Origin: Rhodospirillaceae bacterium
GTDB lineage: Bacteria; Pseudomonadota; Alphaproteobacteria; UBA8366
NCBI GenBank assembly: GCA_002716125.1
Contig: PAZH01000081.1
Location: 1-50,770 of the forward strand
Direction: 5' to 3'
Length of the DNA: 50,770 nucleotides
This document shows, piece after piece, positions 42,806 through 50,770 of this stretch. Made by a program: the position numbers and the translations under genes. Numbering within the stretch: position 1 is the stretch's first letter; each line of letters begins with the position of its first letter. Below the pieces are notes generated by a model, which searched no databases, was not told the DNA's origin, and saw only the letters and a list, made by a program, of their open reading frames with translations.

Positions 42806-43300
42806 TTAGTCACGACCCGGTTCTTGCGGAAAATTCAGCTCGTAATAGACAGCCCCTTCGATCGGGTTCTCGTAGTACGCCGCGCATTCGCGAAAGCCGA
42901 CGGATTGATAGAGTTTCTCGGCCTCCGCCATCAACCCGCGTATGGTATCGAGACGCAGAGACGCGTAACCCGCCGCGCGCGCGAATGCGACAATATCTCC
43001 AACAAGCCGCCGACCAAGACCGTAGCCGCGAAAACCCGGGCGGACATAGAGACGTTTCACTTCACCGATATTGTCTTCCAGCGGACGCAAAGCGACGGAA
43101 CCAGCTGCTTCGCCCTGAACGCGCGCAAGAAGTAGGCAACCCTTGGGCGGCGCATATTTGCCGGGGAACGACGCAAGCTCTCCATCGAAATCCTGGTAGC
43201 CGAGATCGAACGGCAAGGTCTTCGCATACTCGACGACGAGCTCCTTCACTGCTTCGATATCTTGAGGCGAAGTTGCCGTCGCGAGGGAAACCTCGCTCAC
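42806..43300 (-). CDS. GNAT-family N-acetyltransferase
   Basis: 164 residues with the GNAT acetyl-CoA motif RLYVRPGFRGYGLGRRLVGDIV near residues 85-106 (Q/RxxGxG/A type) and a C-terminal VGFRECAAYYENP. GTG 43300 overlaps the stop of the dehydratase gene in GTGA, so it is coupled to that gene. No AraC-Ogt link is seen beyond proximity. The acceptor, a small molecule or protein amine, is unknown. Confidence 0.85.
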   Translation of the reverse strand: MSEVSLATATSPQDIEAVKELVVEYAKTLPFDLGYQDFDGELASFPGKYAPPKGCLLLARVQGEAAGSVALRPLEDNIGEVKRLYVRPGFRGYGLGRRLVGDIVAFARAAGYASLRLDTIRGLMAEAEKLYQSVGFRECAAYYENPIEGAVYYELNFPQEPGRD

Positions 43301-44259
43301 GATGCCTCCGACAAGATATCGAGATAAAGTTCACGGTCGATATTGCCGCCGGAGAGAATAAGCCCGACCTTTTTGCCCGACATCGCGTCTTTCTCCTGCA
43401 ACATGGCAGCGAGGGAAGCCGCCCCTGCCCCTTCGACGAGATTGTGCGTATCGGTGTAATAATGCCGGACCGCCGCTTTCATCTCATCTTCCGAGACGGT
43501 CACAACCCGCGCCGCACCGGCAAGAATCGCATCAAGTGCGCGGGGGTCCGGTATTCGGACCGCTAAACCGTCCGCGAACGTGTCTGCCGAATTCGACGGC
43601 ACCGGCTTTCCCGCTTCACAGGATAAGGCGTAAGTGGGGGCGTTTTCAGCGACGACGCCAATCACATCGGCCTTCGAACCCAACGCATCCCGCGCCGACA
43701 TAACGCCGCAAATGCCGGAGCCGAGACCGATGGGGACGTAAATCACATCCAGATCCGGCACCGCCGTCAGCAATTCAGCCGTATAGGTCGCGACTCCCGC
43801 GACCAGGTCCGGATCGAACGAAGGAAAGAAAACCAAATTCCGGGCTTCGGCTTGTTGCTTCGCGAAATCCATCGATTCGTTGAAGTCCTTACCATGCTCG
43901 ATCAACTCTGCCCCAAAGGCTTGCATGGCGGCATTCTTCTCTCGGCTGTTGCCATGCGGTACGACGACGACGGAAGTCATACCGGCGCTTCTGGCCGCGA
44001 AGGCAACGGATTGGCCGTGATTGCCGCGGGTCGCCGTAATAACGCCGGCTGTATTCGGGGCGTGGCGCCGCAAGGAATCCATATAAATCAATCCGCCCCG
44101 GACTTTGAAGGCGCCGGTTGGGGTATGGTTCTCATGCTTTACCCACACTTCGGTGCCGCAGCGCGCAGATAAAAGCGGCCAGCAATGTTGCGCCGTCGGC
44201 TGCATATGATGTGCGATCAGGTCCGCCGCCGCCGTAATCTGTTCTTTGTTTGCCAACAT
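43297..44259 (-). CDS. PLP-dependent threonine dehydratase-like enzyme (fold type II)
   Basis: 320 residues from ATG 44259 with AAGGAAG upstream; in-frame codons further up are rejected. The PLP lysine is K52 in TPTGAFKVRGG; TRGNHGQSVAFAA near 100 and GLGSGICGV near 178 (phosphate loop) follow. Length and motifs fit serine/threonine dehydratase and the ectoine-utilisation EutB group. There is no C-terminal ACT domain, so feedback control as in biosynthetic IlvA is absent. It sits between an EamA exporter and a GNAT gene, all on one strand. Confidence 0.87.
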   Translation of the reverse strand: MLANKEQITAAADLIAHHMQPTAQHCWPLLSARCGTEVWVKHENHTPTGAFKVRGGLIYMDSLRRHAPNTAGVITATRGNHGQSVAFAARSAGMTSVVVVPHGNSREKNAAMQAFGAELIEHGKDFNESMDFAKQQAEARNLVFFPSFDPDLVAGVATYTAELLTAVPDLDVIYVPIGLGSGICGVMSARDALGSKADVIGVVAENAPTYALSCEAGKPVPSNSADTFADGLAVRIPDPRALDAILAGAARVVTVSEDEMKAAVRHYYTDTHNLVEGAGAASLAAMLQEKDAMSGKKVGLILSGGNIDRELYLDILSEAS

Positions 44260-44296
44260 AATCGTTCTTCCTTGATTTGAGTTTGCCGTGCGCCTG

Positions 44297-45193
44297 TCAG
44301 GCACGTTGGGCGATGACAATGCCGCCGACAATTGCACAGGCGGAGAGCGCCAATGGCAGGGTCATGACTTCGCCGAGGCCAAAGACGGCAACGGCAAGGG
44401 CAATGACCGGTAACAAAAACTGGATCGAAGCGACGCGCATCGTACCGCCACGGGCCAATGCCCAGTACCAGGTCACGTATCCCAGTATCGATCCGCAAAT
44501 CGCGAGGTAGAGGAGTGTGGCGTAGCCAAAACCCGAGACGGTCGACCAGTCCGTCTGATCCGGCCCAAACAAGAAGGCAGCGCCGCCAAAGAGACCGGCG
44601 ATGGTAAGGCCCCAAAATGTCGTCGCCCAGGTGCCGATCTCAGCGGTCAGCCGACTCCCTGCAATATATCCGGCAGAGCCGCAGATCGCAGCGGCAAGAC
44701 ACAATAAGTCGCCATCCAACGAGTCGCCGCTGCCACCAAAGCCGAAACGCGCGCCGACCAGGAAGGCAACTCCGAGGAAAGCCGTCGACGATCCGATCCA
44801 CCACCCTCGGACCGGCATGCGGCGTTCGGCAATCGCCGCAAACAATCCCGTCAAGACGGGCATGATCGCGATAATCAACGCCGCATGCGAGGTTGTTGTC
44901 TCCGCTTGACCAAGCGTAAAGAGCACCGGGAAGCCGATGTAGCACCCCAAGACCGAAAATCCCATCAAGAGCCAAGCCGATGCAGTCTTCGGCAATGACA
45001 ATCCGATGACCAACGCGACAACGAGGCAAATTGGTCCGGCGACCACGGTTCGCAGGATGCCGACCGTGAACGGGTCGACCTCCGCGACCACGAACTTCGT
45101 CATCGCTGGTGTCAACCCCCAAAAGACAGTCGCGGTGAGTGCCGCCCCGTAGACGGCAAGGGCAGGTGTGCTTTGTCGAGCTGCTTCAGTCAT
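44297..45193 (-). CDS. EamA-family (DMT superfamily) transporter
   Basis: 298 residues with about ten hydrophobic segments in two repeated halves, as in EamA/RhaT transporters. An early VFWGLTPAMTKFVV and a second-half SILGYVTWYWALARGG support the family. Such inner-membrane proteins usually export amino acids or other metabolites. It lies 22 bases after phzF-like and 37 bases before the dehydratase gene, so it is probably part of the run controlled by the divergent MocR regulator (inference). Confidence 0.9.
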   Translation of the reverse strand: MTEAARQSTPALAVYGAALTATVFWGLTPAMTKFVVAEVDPFTVGILRTVVAGPICLVVALVIGLSLPKTASAWLLMGFSVLGCYIGFPVLFTLGQAETTTSHAALIIAIMPVLTGLFAAIAERRMPVRGWWIGSSTAFLGVAFLVGARFGFGGSGDSLDGDLLCLAAAICGSAGYIAGSRLTAEIGTWATTFWGLTIAGLFGGAAFLFGPDQTDWSTVSGFGYATLLYLAICGSILGYVTWYWALARGGTMRVASIQFLLPVIALAVAVFGLGEVMTLPLALSACAIVGGIVIAQRA

Positions 45194-45215
45194 TCCGCAC
45201 TACCAAGCTGCGCTT

Positions 45216-45998
45216 TCAGATTTCGATTTCGCCTCGCATGAAGGTCACGGCCCTACCGCCGATCTTCACCCTGTCGCCAAGAAACGAACAGTATAGACAT
45301 CCACCGCGTTGCGAAATTTGACGCGCATCGAGTTCGTTCTTATTCAATTGCGCCGCCCAATATGGAATGAGTTCGCAGTGCGCGGATCCGGTCACCGGGT
45401 CTTCCGGGATACCGTGTGCCGGCGCAAAGAACCGCGAGATGAAATCGACATCGTCGCCCGGCGCCGTCGCGATAACACCGAGATACTTTGTCGCGCAAAG
45501 CTTCGCCATATCCGGCGCCAGCGCGCGCACCTCGGCTTCCGTCTCGAAAACCGCAAACCCATCGCGCGCATCCAAGAACGCGGTTGGTCTCGCGCCTAAG
45601 GCATCCGCCATTTGGTCAATCCCGTCCGCGGGTGCGGGCGGACGTGCCGGAAAATTCATCACAAGGATGTCGTCTTCAAAGACCACATCCAATGTATCGC
45701 CTAGTTTCGTATTGAAGGTCACGTTCCGTCGACCCGGCTCCAGCTCCGTGAAAATCGTATGAGCCGTCGCCAAGGTCGGATGTCCCGCCAGATCGATCTC
45801 CGCTTTTGGCGTGAACCAGCGAATATCGAAACCATTCCCGTTCGGCAGGAAGAAGGCTGTTTCGGACAAATTGTTCTCTTCGGCGATCGCTTGCATCGTT
45901 TCCGTTGGCAGCCATTCGTCCAAAGGGCAGACCGCCGCCGGATTTCCACTGAAGACGTTCTCAGCAAACGCGTCCACTTGATAGATCGGAATTCTCAT
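45216..45998 (-). CDS. PhzF-family epimerase/isomerase
   Basis: 260 residues of the PhzF fold. The N-terminal IYQVDAFAENVFSGNPAAVC and ETAFFLPNG near residue 46 carry the conserved catalytic glutamate region; GHPTLATAHTIF near 72 and PVTGSAHCELIPYWA near 205 are family signatures. ATG 45998 has CTGGAGAACG upstream. Known members isomerise small metabolites (phenazine precursors, proline-like compounds). The position with a transporter and dehydratase suggests amino-acid-like substrates, unproven. Confidence 0.9.
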   Translation of the reverse strand: MRIPIYQVDAFAENVFSGNPAAVCPLDEWLPTETMQAIAEENNLSETAFFLPNGNGFDIRWFTPKAEIDLAGHPTLATAHTIFTELEPGRRNVTFNTKLGDTLDVVFEDDILVMNFPARPPAPADGIDQMADALGARPTAFLDARDGFAVFETEAEVRALAPDMAKLCATKYLGVIATAPGDDVDFISRFFAPAHGIPEDPVTGSAHCELIPYWAAQLNKNELDARQISQRGGCLYCSFLGDRVKIGGRAVTFMRGEIEI

Positions 45999-46022
45999 AT
46001 CGTTCTCCAGATAAGCAGATAT

Positions 46023-46253
46023 CTATCGTTGCCAAGGATATTTACCGCATTCCCGCGCAACGTCACCTTCCGTTAGCCCTATATCTTCAAGCATTCTTGC
46101 ATCCAGCATTGCCAAATGGCGTCGCTGACGCGCGCGTTCGCGCCAATGCATGAGCGTTTGAAGACAATGGAGGGCGAAACTTCGCATCGACGATCCAATG
46201 GAATCGCTCTGCGTTGACCCAATTACGGGTTCAATCTTTTGAATGATACCCAT
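46023..46253 (-). CDS. DUF1127-domain small protein
   Basis: 76 residues. The C-terminal half has the DUF1127 pattern of basic WRERARQRRHLAMLD followed by ARMLEDIGLTEGDVARECGK. Alphaproteobacterial members are linked to RNA and phosphate regulation in some species (family knowledge). ATG 46253 is favoured by GGAG six bases upstream; ATG 46265 is an alternative. It is 24 bases ahead of the PhzF gene and divergent from the MocR gene. Confidence 0.82.
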   Translation of the reverse strand: MGIIQKIEPVIGSTQSDSIGSSMRSFALHCLQTLMHWRERARQRRHLAMLDARMLEDIGLTEGDVARECGKYPWQR

Positions 46254-46311
46254 TTTAAACTCCATTCACCAAAAATATGGGTGCAATTAGCTTTAAGCAT
46301 CGATTTATGAC

Positions 46312-46340
46312 TTGCCGGTAAGGGTGTCAATTTCTATATT
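46312..46340 (+). promoter_or_regulatory. Sigma-70 promoter of the MocR gene; leaderless start predicted
   Basis: TTGCCG (46312-46317), a 17-base spacer and TATATT (46335-46340). Seven bases downstream of the -10 is the A of ATG 46347, so the transcript likely begins at the start codon. No ribosome-binding site exists. TGTCA repeats at 46325 and 46340, and an inverted TGACA at 46348, overlap the promoter and may be the MocR site. Confidence 0.6.
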
Positions 46341-46346
46341 GTCACC

Positions 46347-47732
46347 ATGACATTATGGATTCCGGATATCGTCGAACGGCCTGGGCCGAAATATCGGGCC
46401 ATCGCAGCGGCCATCGCAGATGACATTGCGGAGGGTAGACTAGCGCCAGGTGCCAAACTTCCGCCGCAGCGCGACCTTTCCTGGCGGCTTGGGGTGACTG
46501 TGGGCACGATCAGCCGCGCTTATACGGAAGCAGAACGACAGGGATTGGTGCGCGGCGAGGTTGGGCGCGGAACCTATGTCCTTCGACCGGGACTACGTGA
46601 AGGATTTCCGATGCGCGCGGACCAATCCGCTGACGACATCGACCTCAGCCTCAGCTTTCCCGCACCCGGCGATGAAGGCGATTACATCGGCGATACCCTG
46701 CGGCGCATGGCGGACGACCCGGGATCGGTCGATTTTCTGGATTATCAGTCACCGGCCGGCAACTTGCGCCATCGAGCCGCCGGGGCCGCCTGGTTATCGA
46801 CAACCGGTGTCCATGTCGATGCGGATGGCGTCGTCATCACCAGCGGCGGACAGAACGGCATCTTGGTCGCATTCTCCGCGCTCGCGCAGGCAGGCGATCA
46901 TATCCTCACGGAAGAACTCACCTTCCCCGGCGTCAAATCAGTTGCGAATATGCTCGGCCTTCGTATCCAGGGCCTACCGATCGACGAACACGGCGTCATT
47001 CCCGAAGCGCTCGAGAACGCTTGCCGTACCCAGAACTACCGTTTCCTGTATCTCATACCAACAATTCACAATCCGACGGCTCGGGTTATGCCGCCGGAAC
47101 GGCGCGCCGCGCTCGCAGACGTCGCGCAACGTCACAATCTCATGATTGTCGAAGACGATATTGCCGCTCGATGTATCGTCAATCCACCGGCGCCCATCGC
47201 CACTCTGATGCCGGAGAACACCGTCTATCTCACGAGTCTCTCAAAGGCGGTCGCGCCGGGCCTTCGCATCGGATATCTCTCCGCACCGCCGGATCTTCTG
47301 AAACGTCAGGCATCGATCGTCGGCGCTTCAGCCTGGATGGCGACGCCAATCTCGGCGGAGCTCGCGACAAGATGGATCGAAGACGGAACCGCGGAGAAAA
47401 TTCTCGATTCCCGCCGGGCCGAAGCCATCGCACGCTTCAAGCTTGCAACGGCAAAGCTTGGACACAATTCGATATCGGCAACGCCTGGATGTCATCATAT
47501 TTGGCTGACGCTGCCAGAGCCTTGGCGGGCGACAGATTACACCGAGGAAGCGAAACGCCGGGGCATCGTGATCGCACCGGCCGAAATTTTCGCAGCCGGT
47601 CGTTCCAACGCTCCGCATGCTGTGCGTATTTGCATCGGCATGCCGCGCCAGCGAAAGAAACTCGATTACGCCCTGGACGTTCTCGCTGAAATCCTACTCA
47701 GCCATAACATGCGCGATATCGCGATGGTTTGA
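46347..47732 (+). CDS. MocR/PdxR-type regulator (GntR HTH + aminotransferase-like PLP domain)
   Basis: 461 residues. The winged-helix GntR domain (about 14-78) has KYRAIAAAIADDIAEG and LSWRLGVTVGTISRAY; an aminotransferase class I-like domain follows, with PLP lysine K300 in TSLSKAVAPGLRIGYL. MocR regulators sense PLP or an amino acid adduct and commonly control adjacent divergent genes. Here the divergent run is DUF1127, PhzF, EamA, dehydratase and GNAT. The promoter places the transcription start at the ATG. Stop is five bases from the convergent HyuA stop. Regulatory target is inferred. Confidence 0.93.
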   Translation: MTLWIPDIVERPGPKYRAIAAAIADDIAEGRLAPGAKLPPQRDLSWRLGVTVGTISRAYTEAERQGLVRGEVGRGTYVLRPGLREGFPMRADQSADDIDLSLSFPAPGDEGDYIGDTLRRMADDPGSVDFLDYQSPAGNLRHRAAGAAWLSTTGVHVDADGVVITSGGQNGILVAFSALAQAGDHILTEELTFPGVKSVANMLGLRIQGLPIDEHGVIPEALENACRTQNYRFLYLIPTIHNPTARVMPPERRAALADVAQRHNLMIVEDDIAARCIVNPPAPIATLMPENTVYLTSLSKAVAPGLRIGYLSAPPDLLKRQASIVGASAWMATPISAELATRWIEDGTAEKILDSRRAEAIARFKLATAKLGHNSISATPGCHHIWLTLPEPWRATDYTEEAKRRGIVIAPAEIFAAGRSNAPHAVRICIGMPRQRKKLDYALDVLAEILLSHNMRDIAMV

Positions 47733-47736
47733 CGCG

Positions 47737-49779
47737 CTAAGGGCCGACCGAGATATCAAGCCACCCCATCTCGGTAACACGCGCTTTGTCCCCTGGCAGT
47801 AAAAGAACAGTTGTCGTATCAGCCTCAACGATCGCTGGCCCTTCAATTTCCTGTCCGGCATGCAGGTCAGCGAAGGCAAAAACCGCCGCTTCAACCCAAC
47901 CATCCAAATAGACTTGCCGTGTGCCGACCGCCGGCACTCCGGCACCCCCCGCAATCGGCGGCTCCGTCGGCGGCGCCGCCAATGTTCCGATGGCGGCGAC
48001 ACGCGCGTTCACGAGAACCGGCTCCCGGTCCCGCAATGCATAGGTATAAAGTTGTTCGTGGCGCGCTTCGAAAGCTGATTTCATCGCTGCCGTGACGTCG
48101 TCTCGCGAAAAGTCGAGTTCGCGAAGATCGACGTCGATCTCAAAAATTTGCTCACCGTAGCGCATGTCCGCTGTCCGTTCCGCTCGGATCGGCCCATCGA
48201 ACCATTTTCCGACCGCACCAACGGCAAGGGCTTCGAGTTCGTCATAAAGCACGCGAATTTCTTCCGGCGGCAGCTCGCCCACTTCCCCGACATGCGTTCG
48301 GGTTACTTCGTAGCGAAGGTCCGTCGTCAACATGCCCCATGCGGATAAGACAGATGCCACGCGCGGCACGACAACGCGTTTGAGGTCCAAAAGGCGCGCA
48401 AGGGATGTCACATGCAGGCCGGCAGCACCGCCAAAACCGACGAGCGCAAAGCGCCTTGGATCCACACCGCGGCGAACCGTCGCCAGGCGAATGCCTTCCG
48501 CCATCTGCGTATTCACCACCCGGAAAATCCCCTCGGCCGCCGCCAGACGCTCGACGCCGAGCTTCACGCCAAGCTCGTCTAAGGCACGGTGCGCCGCATC
48601 CATATCGAGGTTGTCGCTGCCGCCCAGGAAATTAGTCGGATCGAGGTATCCAAGCGCGACATTGGCGTCGGTTACGGTCGCCTGCGTGCCGCCACGACCG
48701 TAACAAGCTGGACCCGGCACGGCACCGGCACTGTGCGGCCCCACTTCCAACAGGCCACCGGAACTGGCCCATGCGATCGAGCCGCCGCCGGCGCCCAAGG
48801 TGACAATATCCAGACTCGACAACGCGATCTTCTCGCCGGCAACGCGGCGATCGGCCGAAAGTGTCGCTTCACCATCCACGATCAGCGAGATATCGGAGGA
48901 TGTTCCGCCCATGTCGAACGTAATCATTTGATCGAGCTTGAGGAGATCGCCCGCGTGCCGCGCCCCCGCAAGACCACCTGCAGGGCCCGAGAGAACCGTA
49001 CCGGCCGCAAGACGCACCGCTTCGTCGATCGGTGTGACACCGCCATGCGAAAGCGTAATCAACGCCGGACCTTCATATCCGGCAGATCGCAGCCGACCTT
49101 CCAACTGGCTGAGATAACGCTCCAGTACCGGCCCGACATAGGCATTCACCGCCGTCGTCGACACGCGTTCGTATTCCTTAATGTGCGGTAGAACTTCGGA
49201 CGAAAGCGATATGTAGACCTCCGGCATTCTTTCCTTCAACCGCGATAACGTGGCGCGCTCGTGCGCTGCATTGGCATAAGCGTGCAGATAACAGACGGCG
49301 ACCGCCTCAACCTTGTTCGCGATCAAAGCGTCAATCGCCGCGTCGAGGGAGGCTAAATCCAATGGGACTTCGACCGCACCGGTATGGCGCATTCGCTCCT
49401 TCACACCGAACCGCATATCCCGCGACACCAAGGCGGGATGACGCGCCAAGCGAAGATTGTAGCGTTCAGGCTTCAAACCTTCGCGCATTTCGAGGACATC
49501 GCGATGCCCTTCGGTCGTCAGAAGACCAAGGTTCGCACCTTTACGTTCGAGGAGCGCATTTGTCGCAACAGTCGTTCCGTGGACGATCCGCTCGGTCTGA
49601 CCGAGAAGCGATCCGATATCCAGGCCGACACGCGTCGCCATCATCTCCAACCCCACCATCACTCCGATGGACTGGTCCTCCGGATTTGACGGGGTTTTCC
49701 CGAAATTCACCTCACCGGACTCGTCCACAAGGACCAGATCCGTGAACGTTCCGCCGATATCAATGCCGATGCGATACAT
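47737..49779 (-). CDS. hyuA: Hydantoinase/oxoprolinase subunit A (HyuA), second copy
   Basis: 680 residues, complete. N-terminal GIDIGGTFTDLVLVD (residues 4-18), HGTTVATNALLERKGA near 68, DMGGTSSDISLIVDG near 290 and GAGGGSIAW near 330 are the ATPase-fold motifs. It starts five bases after the HyuB stop, the reverse subunit order to the 1-3479 pair. It converges on the MocR gene. Sequence clearly differs from the copy at 1-1740, so it likely serves another cyclic amide or an acetone-carboxylase/methylhydantoinase-like substrate. Confidence 0.95.
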   Translation of the reverse strand: MYRIGIDIGGTFTDLVLVDESGEVNFGKTPSNPEDQSIGVMVGLEMMATRVGLDIGSLLGQTERIVHGTTVATNALLERKGANLGLLTTEGHRDVLEMREGLKPERYNLRLARHPALVSRDMRFGVKERMRHTGAVEVPLDLASLDAAIDALIANKVEAVAVCYLHAYANAAHERATLSRLKERMPEVYISLSSEVLPHIKEYERVSTTAVNAYVGPVLERYLSQLEGRLRSAGYEGPALITLSHGGVTPIDEAVRLAAGTVLSGPAGGLAGARHAGDLLKLDQMITFDMGGTSSDISLIVDGEATLSADRRVAGEKIALSSLDIVTLGAGGGSIAWASSGGLLEVGPHSAGAVPGPACYGRGGTQATVTDANVALGYLDPTNFLGGSDNLDMDAAHRALDELGVKLGVERLAAAEGIFRVVNTQMAEGIRLATVRRGVDPRRFALVGFGGAAGLHVTSLARLLDLKRVVVPRVASVLSAWGMLTTDLRYEVTRTHVGEVGELPPEEIRVLYDELEALAVGAVGKWFDGPIRAERTADMRYGEQIFEIDVDLRELDFSRDDVTAAMKSAFEARHEQLYTYALRDREPVLVNARVAAIGTLAAPPTEPPIAGGAGVPAVGTRQVYLDGWVEAAVFAFADLHAGQEIEGPAIVEADTTTVLLLPGDKARVTEMGWLDISVGP

Positions 49780-49784
49780 GACGA

Positions 49785-50770
49785 TTAATCGTTCCCCGAT
49801 GCGGCGCGACGCAATGGCTCCAAGCCTTGCCGCGTGTCCTCGTCCCGAGACGACTTTAATCTCTCTTCGGGCGCACCCCAGCCACCGCCGCCGCCGGATC
49901 GGACATCGAACACGACTCCGGCGGACACGGGGATACCCTCTTCCTTCGTCTTCAGCTCGCGATTTGAACCGTCGGGATTCAAAACGCGGTAGGTATGAGT
50001 CGCTCCGTCGACACCGCCTTCTCGACCCGCGCCGGCGTGCCGTGTTCCTTCACCTGCCGTGTTCACAACTGCCGGCGCCTGTGTTTCGAGATGCATCAAA
50101 AGTTCACAACCGGCACCGCCGACAAACTTCCCGTCGCCACCCGAACCGCTCCGATACTCATGATGTTCGAAATACAGCGGGAAGCGGGTTTCCGCGACTT
50201 CGACGGAGCCAAATTTTAATCCACCGGCCGAATGCCATTCGCCGCTGCCGTGCCATCCGTCACCGCCCGACGATGCGCCGGCGCCTGGACGCGCATGAAA
50301 CATGTGCCAAATAAACGGCTTACCGTTCCGCGGGTCTTCGCCTTTGATGGCGATCCGAAACCGTTTTCCCCAACCCGCCATCGCGCGCTCCGGACAGGCA
50401 GGTGCCAGGGCATCGACGATCGCCTCGATGATTTCCTGACTGCAATGCGATGTGCACAGGGTGACTGGCGCACCGGGCTTGGCCCAAACAATCGTCCCTT
50501 CGTGCATCTTGACGGAAAGCGGTCGAATCGTGCCGGCGTTCTGCGCGATACCGGGATCGAGCAGATAGGCATATGCCATCACAACGGCGGATTGCGAATT
50601 GGCGAAGGATGAGTTGATGAAACTCTCGACTTGCGGATCAGACTCGGACAAATCAACTTCGATCTCGCTGCCTTTGACGGTGACCTTCGCGCGAATGGCA
50701 ATATCGACATTGCCGCGCCCGTCGTCGTCCAACAGCGCTTCCCCTTGATAGATGCCGTCCTGCCAGCTTT
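49785..50770 (-). CDS. hyuB: Hydantoinase/oxoprolinase subunit B (HyuB), truncated by window edge
   Basis: The reading frame is open to the last base of the window, giving about 327 C-terminal residues; the N-terminal part lies beyond 50770. Visible features include WQDGIYQGEALLDDDGRG at the edge, CTSHCSQEIIEAIVDALAPA in the middle and the glycine-rich RSGGGGGWGAPEERLKSS near the C-terminus, as in other HyuB proteins. It is upstream of HyuA in the same transcript, five bases apart. A TTG at 50732 looks like a start but is internal. Confidence 0.9.
   Translation of the reverse strand, partial: SWQDGIYQGEALLDDDGRGNVDIAIRAKVTVKGSEIEVDLSESDPQVESFINSSFANSQSAVVMAYAYLLDPGIAQNAGTIRPLSVKMHEGTIVWAKPGAPVTLCTSHCSQEIIEAIVDALAPACPERAMAGWGKRFRIAIKGEDPRNGKPFIWHMFHARPGAGASSGGDGWHGSGEWHSAGGLKFGSVEVAETRFPLYFEHHEYRSGSGGDGKFVGGAGCELLMHLETQAPAVVNTAGEGTRHAGAGREGGVDGATHTYRVLNPDGSNRELKTKEEGIPVSAGVVFDVRSGGGGGWGAPEERLKSSRDEDTRQGLEPLRRAASGND

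Noticed and set aside
1..50770. tRNA, rRNA, CRISPR arrays, insertion sequences, prophage or riboswitches
   Set aside because: Intergenic regions are short and none showed cloverleaf, repeat-spacer, transposase or known aptamer patterns on reading; a tRNAscan/Infernal run would settle it.

Overview
The window looks like a gene-dense alphaproteobacterial chromosome segment, probably from an aerobic heterotroph. This is inferred from the moderately high GC, a DUF1127 protein, a NrdA of about 650 residues, two HyuAB loci, MmgE/PrpD, Mo-hydroxylases and a complete AmmeMemoRadiSam set. I found no rRNA, tRNA, CRISPR array, insertion sequence or phage genes. No intergenic gap exceeds 300 bases, and the left and right ends cut through hyuA and hyuB genes.

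Region 1 (1-12968, all +) is one long catabolic cluster: HyuA (5' cut) and HyuB, a MarR regulator followed by a promoter and perfect palindrome, the FAD subunit and a fused [2Fe-2S]/molybdopterin subunit of a xanthine-dehydrogenase-family hydroxylase, a 6-hydroxynicotinate reductase-like protein, a UPF0280 (ApbE-superfamily) protein, a NadC-type quinolinate phosphoribosyltransferase, and a PhnN kinase fused to an AMP/thymidine-phosphorylase-family domain. Together the last two could form a PRPP cycle: quinolinate to NaMN (NadC), NaMN phosphorolysis to nicotinate and ribose-1,5-bisphosphate, then re-phosphorylation to PRPP. Nicotinate would then be hydroxylated, reduced and ring-opened by the other gene products. 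This is the strongest candidate here for an undescribed pathway.

Region 2 (13102-15458) is a STAS / HATPase / receiver-PP2C partner-switching module. Region 3 (17234-20239, minus strand) is a three-gene unit: a thioredoxin-domain protein, a UGSC-family selenoprotein read through an in-frame TGA with a SECIS-like hairpin, and a PDZ protein with a trypsin fold that has lost its catalytic triad. An MmgE/PrpD gene lies beside it.

Region 4 (20375-31835) holds an HcnABC-like amine/opine/hydroxyproline dehydrogenase, a PhyH dioxygenase, an amidase, an acyl-CoA-dehydrogenase-fold enzyme, an NTF2-FMO monooxygenase, a ThDP enzyme, a glyoxalase II variant and a methyltransferase. Region 5 (32027-35176) is nrdAB with NrdR-like boxes, DnaA boxes and a terminator. 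Region 6 (35195-42747) contains a methyltransferase, the AmmeMemoRadiSam set (radical SAM gene, divergent lipoprotein, Memo-AMMECR1 fusion), a lone CoxL-type subunit coupled to a CysQ/IMPase, and an AraC-Ogt fusion. Region 7 (42806-47732) is a GNAT / threonine-dehydratase-like / EamA / PhzF / DUF1127 minus-strand run divergent from a MocR regulator that appears to be leaderless. Region 8 (47737-50770, minus) is a second HyuB-HyuA pair.
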